Assembly: GCA_030597345.1 (NCBI GenBank)
Contig: JAUVSA010000133.1
Span: forward strand, 1 to 6,228
DNA length: 6,228 nucleotides
From: Bacillota bacterium
Lineage (GTDB): Bacteria > Armatimonadota > Hebobacteria > Hebobacterales > Hebobacteraceae
Direction: 5' to 3'
Shown: positions 1 to 4,817 of the stretch, piece after piece
Position numbering within the stretch: the stretch's first letter is position 1
Layout of the letters: each line of letters opens with the position of its first letter
Made by a program: the position numbers and the translations under genes
The notes under the pieces: generated by a model
The model's database searches: none
What the model was told of the DNA's origin: nothing
The model's input: the letters and a program-made list of their open reading frames with translations, nothing else

Positions 1-1061
1 CGGCGCCGGGGTGGGGGAGGCGGGTGGTGGCAGTGGTTGGGGTGGCGGCGCTGTGTGTGTTGGGAGCGAGGACTTGGGCGGCCGGGCGGGGAGGGCCTTC
101 GGGCCCGCGGGTGCGGGTGGCGGTGATTCAGGGAAGCGTCCATGGGGAGCTGCGGGCGGAAGACGTGAATGTTCCCCTGACGGCAGAGGAATGTCAGAAG
201 GCGCTCGACATCTACGTGGCCCTGACGACGGAGGCCGCGGAGGACCGGCCCGTGTTGGTTGTGTGGCCCGAGAGCGTGCTGCCGGGGATCCCGTATGAGG
301 AACCGCGGATAACGGAGCGAGTTGGGGGGGTGGCACGGAAGCTGGGCGCTTGGCTTGTCGCCGGCGGGCCGTATCGGGATGAGCGAGGACGGCCGCGGAA
401 TTCGGCCTATCTGTTCTCTGCCACCGGCATTCTGCGGGACCGATACGACAAGGTCCAGTTGGTGCCGTTTGGGGAGTATGTTCCCGGCCGGGCGTGGCTG
501 CCGTTTCTGGATCGCTACAACGTGCGGGACGAAGACTTCGCGCCAGGCACGATGCACCGTGTGATGCAGGCGGAGACCACGACGCTGGGACCGATGATCT
601 GCTTCGAGTCGATCTTCCCGAGCATCTCGTGGCAGTTGGTGGAACGGGGCGCGCAGGTGCTGGTGATCATTACCAACGATGCGTGGTTCGGGCGCACGGC
701 GGCAGCGGAGCAGCATCGTCAGATCGCGGTGCTGCGTGCCGTGGAGAGCAATCGCTGGGTCGTACGAGGGGCAAGCACGGGGATCTCTTCGATCATTGCG
801 CCCAGCGGGCGAGTGGTGGCGGAGGCCGGGCTGTTCGATCGGGATTGGATCTCGGCGGACATCGTGCTGGCGAACCGGGATGACGGCGCGGTGGGATGGG
901 GTCCGTTCTTCTCCTGGTCGGTGTTCTGCCTCTCGTTCGTCTTCATCATCGTTCCGCTGGCGGCGGGAGGCGGGCGGCGTGGAGGCGGAAGAGCGGGGGC
1001 TAGTGGCGCAAGTCGGCCCGCGCCTGCCCCGCGGCCGCGCGGTCGAGCAGCTCCTCGATGA
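1..1061 (+). CDS. lnt: Apolipoprotein N-acyltransferase, 3' part (left end cut by window)
   Basis: Lnt transfers an acyl chain from phospholipid to the N-terminal cysteine of diacylated apolipoproteins, the last step of lipoprotein maturation, with its nitrilase-type catalytic domain on the periplasmic face of the inner membrane. The frame is open to the left edge (first whole codon at 3), so the GTG at 24 is not the real start and most of the N-terminal membrane helices are missing. Counting from that GTG, a hydrophobic helix (about 1-20) leads into the nitrilase domain, which begins near VAVIQG. All three catalytic residues are visible: Glu83 in WPES, Lys143 in YDKVQLVPFGEYVP and Cys193 in MICFES. 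NDAWFG, and a final membrane helix at about 294-314, also match the family. The last 30 or so residues are Gly/Arg/Ala/Pro-rich and family-atypical; they overlap a probable gene on the other strand. Family assignment is secure. Confidence 0.96.
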   Translation, partial: APGWGRRVVAVVGVAALCVLGARTWAAGRGGPSGPRVRVAVIQGSVHGELRAEDVNVPLTAEECQKALDIYVALTTEAAEDRPVLVVWPESVLPGIPYEEPRITERVGGVARKLGAWLVAGGPYRDERGRPRNSAYLFSATGILRDRYDKVQLVPFGEYVPGRAWLPFLDRYNVRDEDFAPGTMHRVMQAETTTLGPMICFESIFPSISWQLVERGAQVLVIITNDAWFGRTAAAEQHRQIAVLRAVESNRWVVRGASTGISSIIAPSGRVVAEAGLFDRDWISADIVLANRDDGAVGWGPFFSWSVFCLSFVFIIVPLAAGGGRRGGGRAGASGASRPAPAPRPRGRAAPR

Positions 1062-1227
1062 TGGCGAGGTGCCAGAAGTACCCGGACTGCGCGACCTGGT
1101 ACTCGATGAGGACGCGAGAGGGCTCCACGCGAAGCCGGCCGCGGAAGCCGGGGTCGGGAGTGCGGATGCCGCGAACGTGGATGGGCCGGCGGAGGGCACG
1201 AGCGAGAGCGCGGCGCTTCTCTTCCAG
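1000..1227 (-). CDS. Small conserved-looking protein of unknown function, start uncertain
   Basis: I do not recognise this gene. The minus-strand frame ends at a TAG (1000-1002) and gives about 75 residues. It has a basic N-terminal helix (EEKRRALARALRRP), a central strand-like part (LRVEPSRVLIEYQV) and a hydrophobic/acidic helix (YFWHLAIIEELLDRAAAG). Coding is supported by third codon positions that are roughly nine in ten G or C, higher than in the mirrored + frame. Varied residues (Trp, Phe, Tyr, Ile, His) appear where a shadow frame would be Ala/Gly/Arg-rich. The weak point is the start: no ATG, GTG or TTG lies nearby in frame. I chose CTG at 1225-1227, but it has no clear ribosome binding site. 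The true start could be another rare codon, or the 5' end may have been lost to the adjacent repeat. It is convergent with lnt and overlaps it by 62 bp. The frame stays open far upstream through the repeat and the antisense of the tRNA; that extension is not believable. Confidence 0.5.
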   Translation of the reverse strand: MEEKRRALARALRRPIHVRGIRTPDPGFRGRLRVEPSRVLIEYQVAQSGYFWHLAIIEELLDRAAAGQARADLRH

Positions 1228-1281
1228 GGCGGGCGGGAGAGGTTCCGTGGTGCTAGGGTTTGCGCTGGCGCTGGCTGTTCT

Positions 1282-1425
1282 CCTCTTGTGCCGACTAGGG
1301 GCGTGTGATAGAAGCTGGTGCTTCGGGACTTCAGTCCCGAAACCAGTCTCCAGCCCCGCTCCCCCGTACACCCAGAACTTGCGGTCACACGCCCCTCTTG
1401 TGCCGACTGGGGGCGTGTGATAGAA
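1282..1425. repeat. Repeat structure: 32-bp direct repeat, inverted ends and central hairpin
   Basis: A 32-bp sequence beginning CCTCTTGTGCCGACT occurs at 1282-1313 and again at 1394-1425 with one mismatch (A or G after CCGACT). Between and partly within the copies, GGGGCGTGTGA at 1298-1308 is exactly inverted as TCACACGCCCC at 1385-1395, so the 98-bp stretch 1298-1395 has 11-bp inverted ends. A strong hairpin sits inside it. The layout (short, non-coding, inverted ends, duplicated flank) resembles a small non-autonomous mobile or REP-like repeat, with the direct repeat as a possible flank duplication. No transposase is present, and copies elsewhere cannot be seen from this window. The region separates the minus-strand small gene from secG. 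Confidence 0.7.
1315..1346. other. Strong hairpin inside the repeat
   Basis: TTCGGGACT (1322-1330) and AGTCCCGAA (1333-1341) pair perfectly, and CTGGT (1315-1319) with ACCAG (1342-1346) extends the stem beyond a two-base bulge, giving about 14 base pairs. No run of T follows on the + strand and no clear run on the minus strand, so it is not a typical intrinsic terminator. It could still fold in RNA from lnt read-through and protect or attenuate the transcript. Confidence 0.7.
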
Positions 1426-1426
1426 T
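1399..1426 (+). promoter_or_regulatory. Candidate sigma-70-type promoter for secG, within the repeat
   Basis: TTGTGC (1399-1404) and TAGAAT (1421-1426, five of six matches to TATAAT) are separated by 16 bp. Transcription would start near 1433, leaving a leader of about 25 nt before the secG ATG. The first repeat copy reads TAGAAG at the equivalent place, a poorer match. This is a consensus match only. Confidence 0.4.
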
Positions 1427-1458
1427 GGCGGTGTGGGGAGTGTGAGAGGTAAGAACAG

Positions 1459-1701
1459 ATGGGGATTGTGCTTCAGGTAATACAGGTTGTCGCTGCGCTG
1501 GGGCTGATTGTGCTGACGGCGGTGACGACAACGAAGAGCGAGGGGTCCGGCGGCGGGGGGATGGGCTGGGGTACGATCGGGGGGAAGAGCTCTTCCAGCA
1601 TCGCGGGGCTTGAGGATCAGCTGGGGCGGATAACCACATACGTGGCGGCAGCGTTTCTGGTCCTGTCGGTACTGGTGGCGGTGGTCGGGGCGAGGAGCTG
1701 A
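1459..1701 (+). CDS. secG: Preprotein translocase subunit SecG
   Basis: SecG is the small, non-essential inner-membrane subunit of the SecYEG channel that assists SecA-driven protein export. The 80-residue product has the family's size and layout. A first membrane helix (about 4-23) is followed by a Gly/Ser-rich loop containing GGGGMGWGTIGGKSSSS, a short polar stretch (LEDQLGRITTY) and a second helix (about 61-77). The ATG is preceded by GAGAGGT (1444-1450) at good spacing. The tRNA-Leu gene begins 11 nt after the stop, so the two are probably on one transcript. Small size and low conservation make SecG easy to miss, but the two-helix pattern with the G-M-G-W-G loop is characteristic. Confidence 0.92.
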   Translation: MGIVLQVIQVVAALGLIVLTAVTTTKSEGSGGGGMGWGTIGGKSSSSIAGLEDQLGRITTYVAAAFLVLSVLVAVVGARS

Positions 1702-1712
1702 CACGGCGAGTC

Positions 1713-1799
1713 GCCCCGGTGGCGGAATTGGTAGACGCGCTGGCTTGAGGGGCCAGTGGCTGCAAGGCCATGCTGGTTCAAATCCAGTCCTGGGCACCA
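1713..1799 (+). tRNA. tRNA-Leu, anticodon GAG
   Basis: The 87-nt gene folds as a class II (long variable arm) tRNA. The anticodon stem CTGGC/GCCAG (1740-1744 and 1752-1756) encloses the loop TTGAGGG, giving anticodon GAG at 1747-1749, which reads CUC and CUU leucine codons. The variable arm pairs TGGC with GCCA, the T arm contains GGTTCAAATCC, the discriminator base is A (1796) and CCA is encoded (1797-1799). The acceptor stem pairs GCCCCGG with CCTGGGC, which leaves a C-U mismatch at the fifth pair. All else is regular, so a functional tRNA is likely. Confidence 0.96.
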
Positions 1800-1819
1800 C
1801 CTACTACACCTACTACACC
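1799..1819 (+). repeat. Short tandem repeat directly after the tRNA
   Basis: The 9-bp unit ACCTACTAC is present in about 2.3 copies, starting at the last base of the encoded CCA. It is likely a small slippage product in the tRNA trailer. The rest of the stretch up to the next gene (to 1921) shows only a ribosome binding site, with no clear promoter or terminator. Confidence 0.8.
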
Positions 1820-1921
1820 GAAGATGGCAGCTTGGGGCCGGTCGCGGGCGGAGTGGGCGCGGCCGGTTAAGCGCGTGTCGGCGGGAGGTCTCGATGCCGC
1901 CGAGGGGAGGGAGCCAACACC

Positions 1922-2707
1922 ATGCGCGTTTTCATCACCACAGACCTGGAGGGCGTCGCTGGGGTGCTGCTGGACAGCCAGGTGGGGGGCGACTCCCGGG
2001 AGTACGAGAGGGCGCGCCATCTGTTGACCCAGGAAGTCAACGCGGCGGTGGAGGGAGCACTGGCGGGCGGCGCCACCGACATCCTCGTAGATGACGGGCA
2101 CGCGAGCGGTTTCAACTTCATCTTCGAGGAGCTGCATCCGGGGGCGCGCTACGTGATGGGGTCGGCGCGGCCGGCGTGGCTGCCCGGCCTGGAGGAGAGC
2201 TTCGATGCCACCTTCTTCCTCGGATGTCACGCGATGGCGGGAACCCAAGGGGCAGTGCGGGACCATACGATGTCCACGGTAGCGTGGCACAACATGTGGG
2301 TGAACGGCAAGTTGATGGGGGAGATAGGTCTGTGGGCCTCGATTGCGGGGCAGTACGGAGTGCCAAGCGTGCTGGTCAGTGGGTGTGAGAAGGCGTGCCG
2401 GGAAGCGGCCGAGCTGGTGTCGGGGATCGAGGCCGTGGCGACGAAGAAGGGGATGTCTCGGTATTCGGCGGTGCTCGAGCCGGCGGAGAAGGTGCGTGGG
2501 ATGATCCGCCGGGCGGCGGAGGGTGCGCTGGCGAAGGCGAAGACGATAGCGCCCTGTCGCGTGGAGAGCCCGGTGGAGATCCGGGTCGAGTACAACAATA
2601 CAGGGCAAGCGGACCAAGTGCCAATTGTGACGGGACGAGAGCGCATCGATGCGCGCACGATTGCCTATCGGGGACCGAACGTAGTCGAGGCCTTCCGCAT
2701 GCTTTGA
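1922..2707 (+). CDS. dppA: Zinc-dependent D-aminopeptidase, DppA/M55 family
   Basis: M55 enzymes remove N-terminal D-amino acids from short peptides (D-Ala-D-Ala and similar) and form a ring-shaped oligomer with two zinc ions per active site; they act in the cytoplasm, probably on wall-derived peptides. The 261-residue product aligns along its length with Bacillus DppA, which is about 13 residues longer. Expected metal ligands are present: Asp8 and Glu10 in TTDLEGVAGV, His60 in VDDGH, His103 in FLGCHAMAGT and Glu134 in GEIGL; the active-site His115 follows in VRDHTMS. The distance from His103 to His115 is one residue longer than in DppA. GQAD and IAYRGPNVVEAF match the C-terminal region. ATG at 1922 is preceded by GGGGAGGGAG (1904-1913). 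No dipeptide transporter genes are adjacent, unlike the Bacillus dpp operon, so the symbol describes the family rather than a shared pathway. Confidence 0.93.
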   Translation: MRVFITTDLEGVAGVLLDSQVGGDSREYERARHLLTQEVNAAVEGALAGGATDILVDDGHASGFNFIFEELHPGARYVMGSARPAWLPGLEESFDATFFLGCHAMAGTQGAVRDHTMSTVAWHNMWVNGKLMGEIGLWASIAGQYGVPSVLVSGCEKACREAAELVSGIEAVATKKGMSRYSAVLEPAEKVRGMIRRAAEGALAKAKTIAPCRVESPVEIRVEYNNTGQADQVPIVTGRERIDARTIAYRGPNVVEAFRML

Positions 2708-2708
2708 G

Positions 2709-2721
2709 GCCGGGTCCCGGC
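2709..2721 (+). terminator. Small GC-rich hairpin after the D-aminopeptidase gene
   Basis: GCCGGG and CCCGGC are separated by one T and sit just after the stop codon, so the usable stem is about five pairs with a three-base loop. No T-run follows, only TTAGC. It is at best a weak terminator, but it lies where one transcription unit could end and the next begin. Confidence 0.25.
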
Positions 2722-2751
2722 TTAGCACAAACGCGGCTTACGTGGTACACT
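2722..2751 (+). promoter_or_regulatory. Candidate promoter for the PDZ/GspC-like gene run
   Basis: TTAGCA (2722-2727) and TACACT (2746-2751) are 18 bp apart; each is a four-of-six match to the sigma-70 consensus. The site lies in the only non-coding gap of this size (77 bp) before the gene run that begins at 2785, so its position makes sense although the match is modest. Confidence 0.35.
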
Positions 2752-2784
2752 TTCAGGACGAAAGAACGGGCGGGAGTCAGCCGA

Positions 2785-3282
2785 GTGGCGCCGAAGCAGA
2801 ATGTCAGCGTGCAAGTGGTGATCGTCGTGCTCGTAGCCGTGACGGCGATCGCTTATGTTGCTTTCAGTCGTCCGGAGCTGGCGCCCCCGGGGGTGGGGGC
2901 GAGTCACCACCACGGGGAGGCAGAGCCCGAGCTGCCCTGGTCGCCCCCGGTGACAGAGCGGGAACTGGAGGCGCTGCGAATCGGCCTCATGCCGCTGGGG
3001 GTATGGGCGGTCTTCCCGCCGCTGGCGGAGGACCGGGGGAAGGGCATGCGAGTCGCGGCCATGCTCCCCGGCAGCCCAGCCATGCAGGCCGGACTGCAAC
3101 CGGGCGACCTGATAACGCGCTTCAACGACAGGGCAGTGGGCCATCCCTTTGGGTTGATAGCGGGGCTGGAGGTAGTGAAGCCGGAGGAGGAATACGAGGC
3201 GGTGGTGGTGAGATCGGGGGAAGAGCACACACTGGTGATTACGGGGCTCGTGCCGCTGCCGCTGGAGGAGCGGGCACGGTAG
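2785..3282 (+). CDS. Membrane-anchored PDZ domain protein (first of two)
   Basis: The 165-residue product has a short basic N-terminus, one membrane helix (about 9-28), a Pro/His-rich linker with SHHHGE (40-45) and one PDZ domain (about 66-155). The PDZ core is seen in LGVWAVF, then RVAAMLPGSPAMQAGLQPGDLITRFND and EEYEAVVVRSGEEHTLVITGL. The pattern 'pGSPA..AGLqpGDlI' is the usual bacterial PDZ signature from exported proteins that recognise C-termini or partner proteins. No protease domain is present, so it is not a DegP-type protease. The start is GTG at 2785-2787, chosen because GGGCGGGAG lies nine bases upstream and the frame farther upstream runs into the D-aminopeptidase gene. The C-terminal half should face away from the cytoplasm. 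A perfect hairpin follows the stop. Its neighbours suggest a scaffold role in an envelope machine; the exact partner is unknown. Confidence 0.88.
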   Translation: MAPKQNVSVQVVIVVLVAVTAIAYVAFSRPELAPPGVGASHHHGEAEPELPWSPPVTERELEALRIGLMPLGVWAVFPPLAEDRGKGMRVAAMLPGSPAMQAGLQPGDLITRFNDRAVGHPFGLIAGLEVVKPEEEYEAVVVRSGEEHTLVITGLVPLPLEERAR

Positions 3283-3299
3283 CCGCGCCAGCGGCGCGG
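3283..3299 (+). other. Perfect hairpin between the first PDZ gene and the GspC/PilP-like gene
   Basis: CCGCGCC and GGCGCGG form a seven-pair stem around AGC, starting at the base after the stop codon. No T-run follows and the next ribosome binding site starts a few bases later, so it is more likely a 3' stabilising or attenuating structure than a full terminator. Confidence 0.45.
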
Positions 3300-3321
3300 G
3301 GGCCGGGAGGAGGTCGAGAAG

Positions 3322-3786
3322 ATGGCAAGCGGCGGGCGACGGCAGGACGTGGTGTTCCTTGCGCTGGCGGTGTCGGTGTTGGCGATTGCGGTGGCGCTGT
3401 TTGTGGTGATGAGGTCGATTCCGAAGGAGAAAGCGGAGCCAGCGGCGGAGGAGGTGCAGGTGGAGCGGGCCGAGGAGCCGTCGGAGACGCCGGAGCCGGA
3501 ATCGGCGGCCACGCGCGATCCGTTCAAGTCGCAGCAGACGGGCGGCGCATCGCCGACGCCACAGGCTCAGCAAGATCTGAGGCTAGGGGGCATCATCCGC
3601 CAAGAAGGCAGAGCGGCGACGGCCCGCATCGATCGGGGAAGCCGCCGGTACAAGGTGGAAGGAGGAGACCGGCTCGGCGGATATAGAGTGGTTAGCATCG
3701 GGGCGAGTCGGGTCGAGCTTGAGGGAGAGGCGGGAGGACTGACGCTGCTCTGGCGTCAGCCCCAAGAGGAAGAAGAAGGCTGGTGA
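3322..3786 (+). CDS. Membrane-anchored protein with GspC/PilP-like domain
   Basis: This 154-residue protein has a cytoplasmic start (MASGGRRQD), one membrane helix (about 10-30), a long Glu/Pro/Ala-rich linker (31-85) with RDPF at 65-68, and a compact beta-rich domain (about 86-145). The domain reads LRLGGIIR, AARID-like strand, YKVEGGDRLGGYRVVSIGASRVELE, then a final strand LTLLW. This order (leucine-Gly-Ile strand, 'Y.V..GD.L.gY.V..I....V.L') resembles the homology region of type II secretion GspC and the PilP domain of type IV pili, both of which link the inner-membrane platform to the outer-membrane secretin. The resemblance is read by eye and is not proof. The start is firm: AGGAGGT (3308-3314) is seven bases before ATG. 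It lies between a PDZ protein and DUF3467. A separate PDZ partner instead of a fused one would be unusual for GspC. Confidence 0.8.
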   Translation: MASGGRRQDVVFLALAVSVLAIAVALFVVMRSIPKEKAEPAAEEVQVERAEEPSETPEPESAATRDPFKSQQTGGASPTPQAQQDLRLGGIIRQEGRAATARIDRGSRRYKVEGGDRLGGYRVVSIGASRVELEGEAGGLTLLWRQPQEEEEGW

Positions 3787-3802
3787 GCGAGGGGCAGGCA
3801 AT

Positions 3803-4072
3803 ATGATACGAGATGGAGAGTTTCCGGTAGTATATACCAACCTGGCGAAGATCACGCATGTGGCGCTGGAGTTTCTGGTGGATTTCAAGCGCCTGGGACC
3901 GGAGAGCCGGGAGGTGGATTCCGCGCCGACCCTGGTGCGGGTGGTAATGCACCCGGTGATTGCGAAAGCGTTTCGGGACGCGCTGTCGGAGAATGTGCGC
4001 CGGTACGAGGAGCAGTTTGGGAAGATACCAGAGCCGCCAAAAGGGTCGCAGCCAGGGCCGAAGGTGCACTGA
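3803..4072 (+). CDS. DUF3467 family protein
   Basis: The 89-residue product matches the small DUF3467 family over most of its length. It has the opening 'VVYTNLAKITHVALEFLVDF', a middle strand 'PTLVRVVMHP' and a helix 'IAKAFRDALSENVRRYEEQFGKI' that ends the family domain. The last dozen residues (EPPKGSQPGPKVH) are a disordered tail. There is no signal peptide or membrane segment, so it is expected in the cytoplasm. The family has no established function that I know of. The ATG lies 16 bp after the previous stop, with GAGGGG upstream, which supports cotranscription with the membrane protein before it. Confidence 0.88.
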   Translation: MIRDGEFPVVYTNLAKITHVALEFLVDFKRLGPESREVDSAPTLVRVVMHPVIAKAFRDALSENVRRYEEQFGKIPEPPKGSQPGPKVH

Positions 4073-4102
4073 GCTGCGCCAGGGGGAGAGAGGGGGAATG
4101 TC

Positions 4103-4375
4103 ATGACCAAGCAACCGAAGCGGGAGAGGCGCCGGCAGCGGAAGTGTCCGAGCTGTGGGGGCACCAGCATGATCAGGGCCTGTCGGGTGCCAGGGGTGCA
4201 GCTTCAGATAGTGACTGGAGAAGGCCAGCATCGAAGCGGGTTGATCGGGCTCTACTCCGATGTCTGTGTAGACTGTGGACTGACGAGCTTCTACGCTCGC
4301 CGCGCGGAGGTGGCCAAGCAGATGCAGAAGATGGAGGGCGCCCTCGACCCACAGGAAGGTGACAGCCAAGGATGA
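4103..4375 (+). CDS. Small zinc-ribbon protein of unknown function
   Basis: The 90-residue product begins with a strongly basic stretch (KQPKRERRRQRK) and carries two CxxC knuckles, CPSC (Cys15 and Cys18) and CVDC (Cys55 and Cys58), about 37 residues apart, as in zinc ribbons. The intervening part (VPGVQLQIVTGEGQHRSGLIGLYSD) looks like beta strands, and a charged helix (RRAEVAKQMQKMEG) follows the second knuckle. Such ribbons often bind nucleic acid or proteins; I do not recognise a specific family. AGGGGG (4091-4096) is six bases before the ATG. Its stop overlaps the start of the next gene (ATGA at 4372-4375), so the two are probably translationally coupled and needed in similar amounts. Confidence 0.82.
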   Translation: MTKQPKRERRRQRKCPSCGGTSMIRACRVPGVQLQIVTGEGQHRSGLIGLYSDVCVDCGLTSFYARRAEVAKQMQKMEGALDPQEGDSQG

Positions 4376-4797
4376 GGCGTCTGCTGCCCCCCTGGGCGCT
4401 GGTGCTGATCGGCGCGATTGTCGTCGTCAGCTTCGCCATCAAGATGCGGGTCAATCCGCCGGTACCGCACGAACCGGACGATCCCCTGGTGACGGCGGCA
4501 AGGCAGTTGGAGGCCGGGGTGGGTTTGGTGGTAGACGTCACGCCGGACCGCAGCGGGGGAGTCAGGGTGACAGAGGTGAACCCGGGGGCCCCGGCGAGCC
4601 AGCTCGGGATCCAGGCGGGGGACCGAATCGTGGCCTGCGGCGCGCGGTCGGTCTGGCACACCTATGATCTGGTTGAGCAGATGGAGCAGGCCCTGAGCTA
4701 CGGCGCGCCGGCTCTGCTTCTGGTGGAGAGGGAAGGGGAGTACAGGCAGGTGGTCTTCGGGCGCCATAGACCCGGCATCGCGCCGCCCGCGGACTGA
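4372..4797 (+). CDS. Membrane-anchored PDZ domain protein (second of two)
   Basis: This is a 141-residue protein with one membrane helix near the N-terminus (about 8-24), a short Pro-rich linker and one PDZ domain (about 48-130). The core is GVGLVVDVT, then VRVTEVNPGAPASQLGIQAGDRIVACG and LLLVEREGEYRQVVFG. It shares the layout of the PDZ protein encoded at 2785 but has a shorter linker and clearly different sequence, so any duplication would be old. It lacks a protease domain. AGGAAGGTGA (4353-4362) lies inside the end of the zinc-ribbon gene, and the ATG overlaps that gene's stop. The domain should lie on the outer face of the inner membrane. Function is inferred only from architecture and neighbours. 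Confidence 0.88.
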   Translation: MRRLLPPWALVLIGAIVVVSFAIKMRVNPPVPHEPDDPLVTAARQLEAGVGLVVDVTPDRSGGVRVTEVNPGAPASQLGIQAGDRIVACGARSVWHTYDLVEQMEQALSYGAPALLLVEREGEYRQVVFGRHRPGIAPPAD

Positions 4798-4817
4798 GTT
4801 CTGGCGACTCGGGCGCT

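Noticed and set aside
679..1308. 209-codon + strand frame through the lnt end and beyond
   Set aside because: It overlaps lnt in another frame and then mirrors the codons of the minus-strand small gene, whose third-position G/C is higher.
1058..1420. + strand frame with a hydrophobic stretch near 1248-1290
   Set aside because: It has an Arg/Ser-rich start antisense to the probable small gene and its end is translated repeat sequence; no ribosome binding site.
1000..1800. 266-codon minus-strand frame starting at the tRNA 3' end
   Set aside because: Its first part is the antisense of tRNA-Leu and secG and its middle is the antisense of the repeat. Only the last 75 or so codons look coding, and these are reported separately.
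1797..1819. tRNA 3' end with tandem repeat as an integration site
   Set aside because: No integrase gene and no second copy of the tRNA end is in the window; the repeat is only 9 bp.
1894..2094. Overlapping frame from ATG 1894, with GGGAGG upstream
   Set aside because: Its product is Arg/Gly/His-rich and lies over the D-aminopeptidase gene in another frame, whose family match is clear along its whole length.
3739..3759. CTGACGC...GCGTCAG inverted repeat as a terminator
   Set aside because: It lies inside the end of the GspC/PilP-like coding region, has no T-run, and the next gene follows closely.
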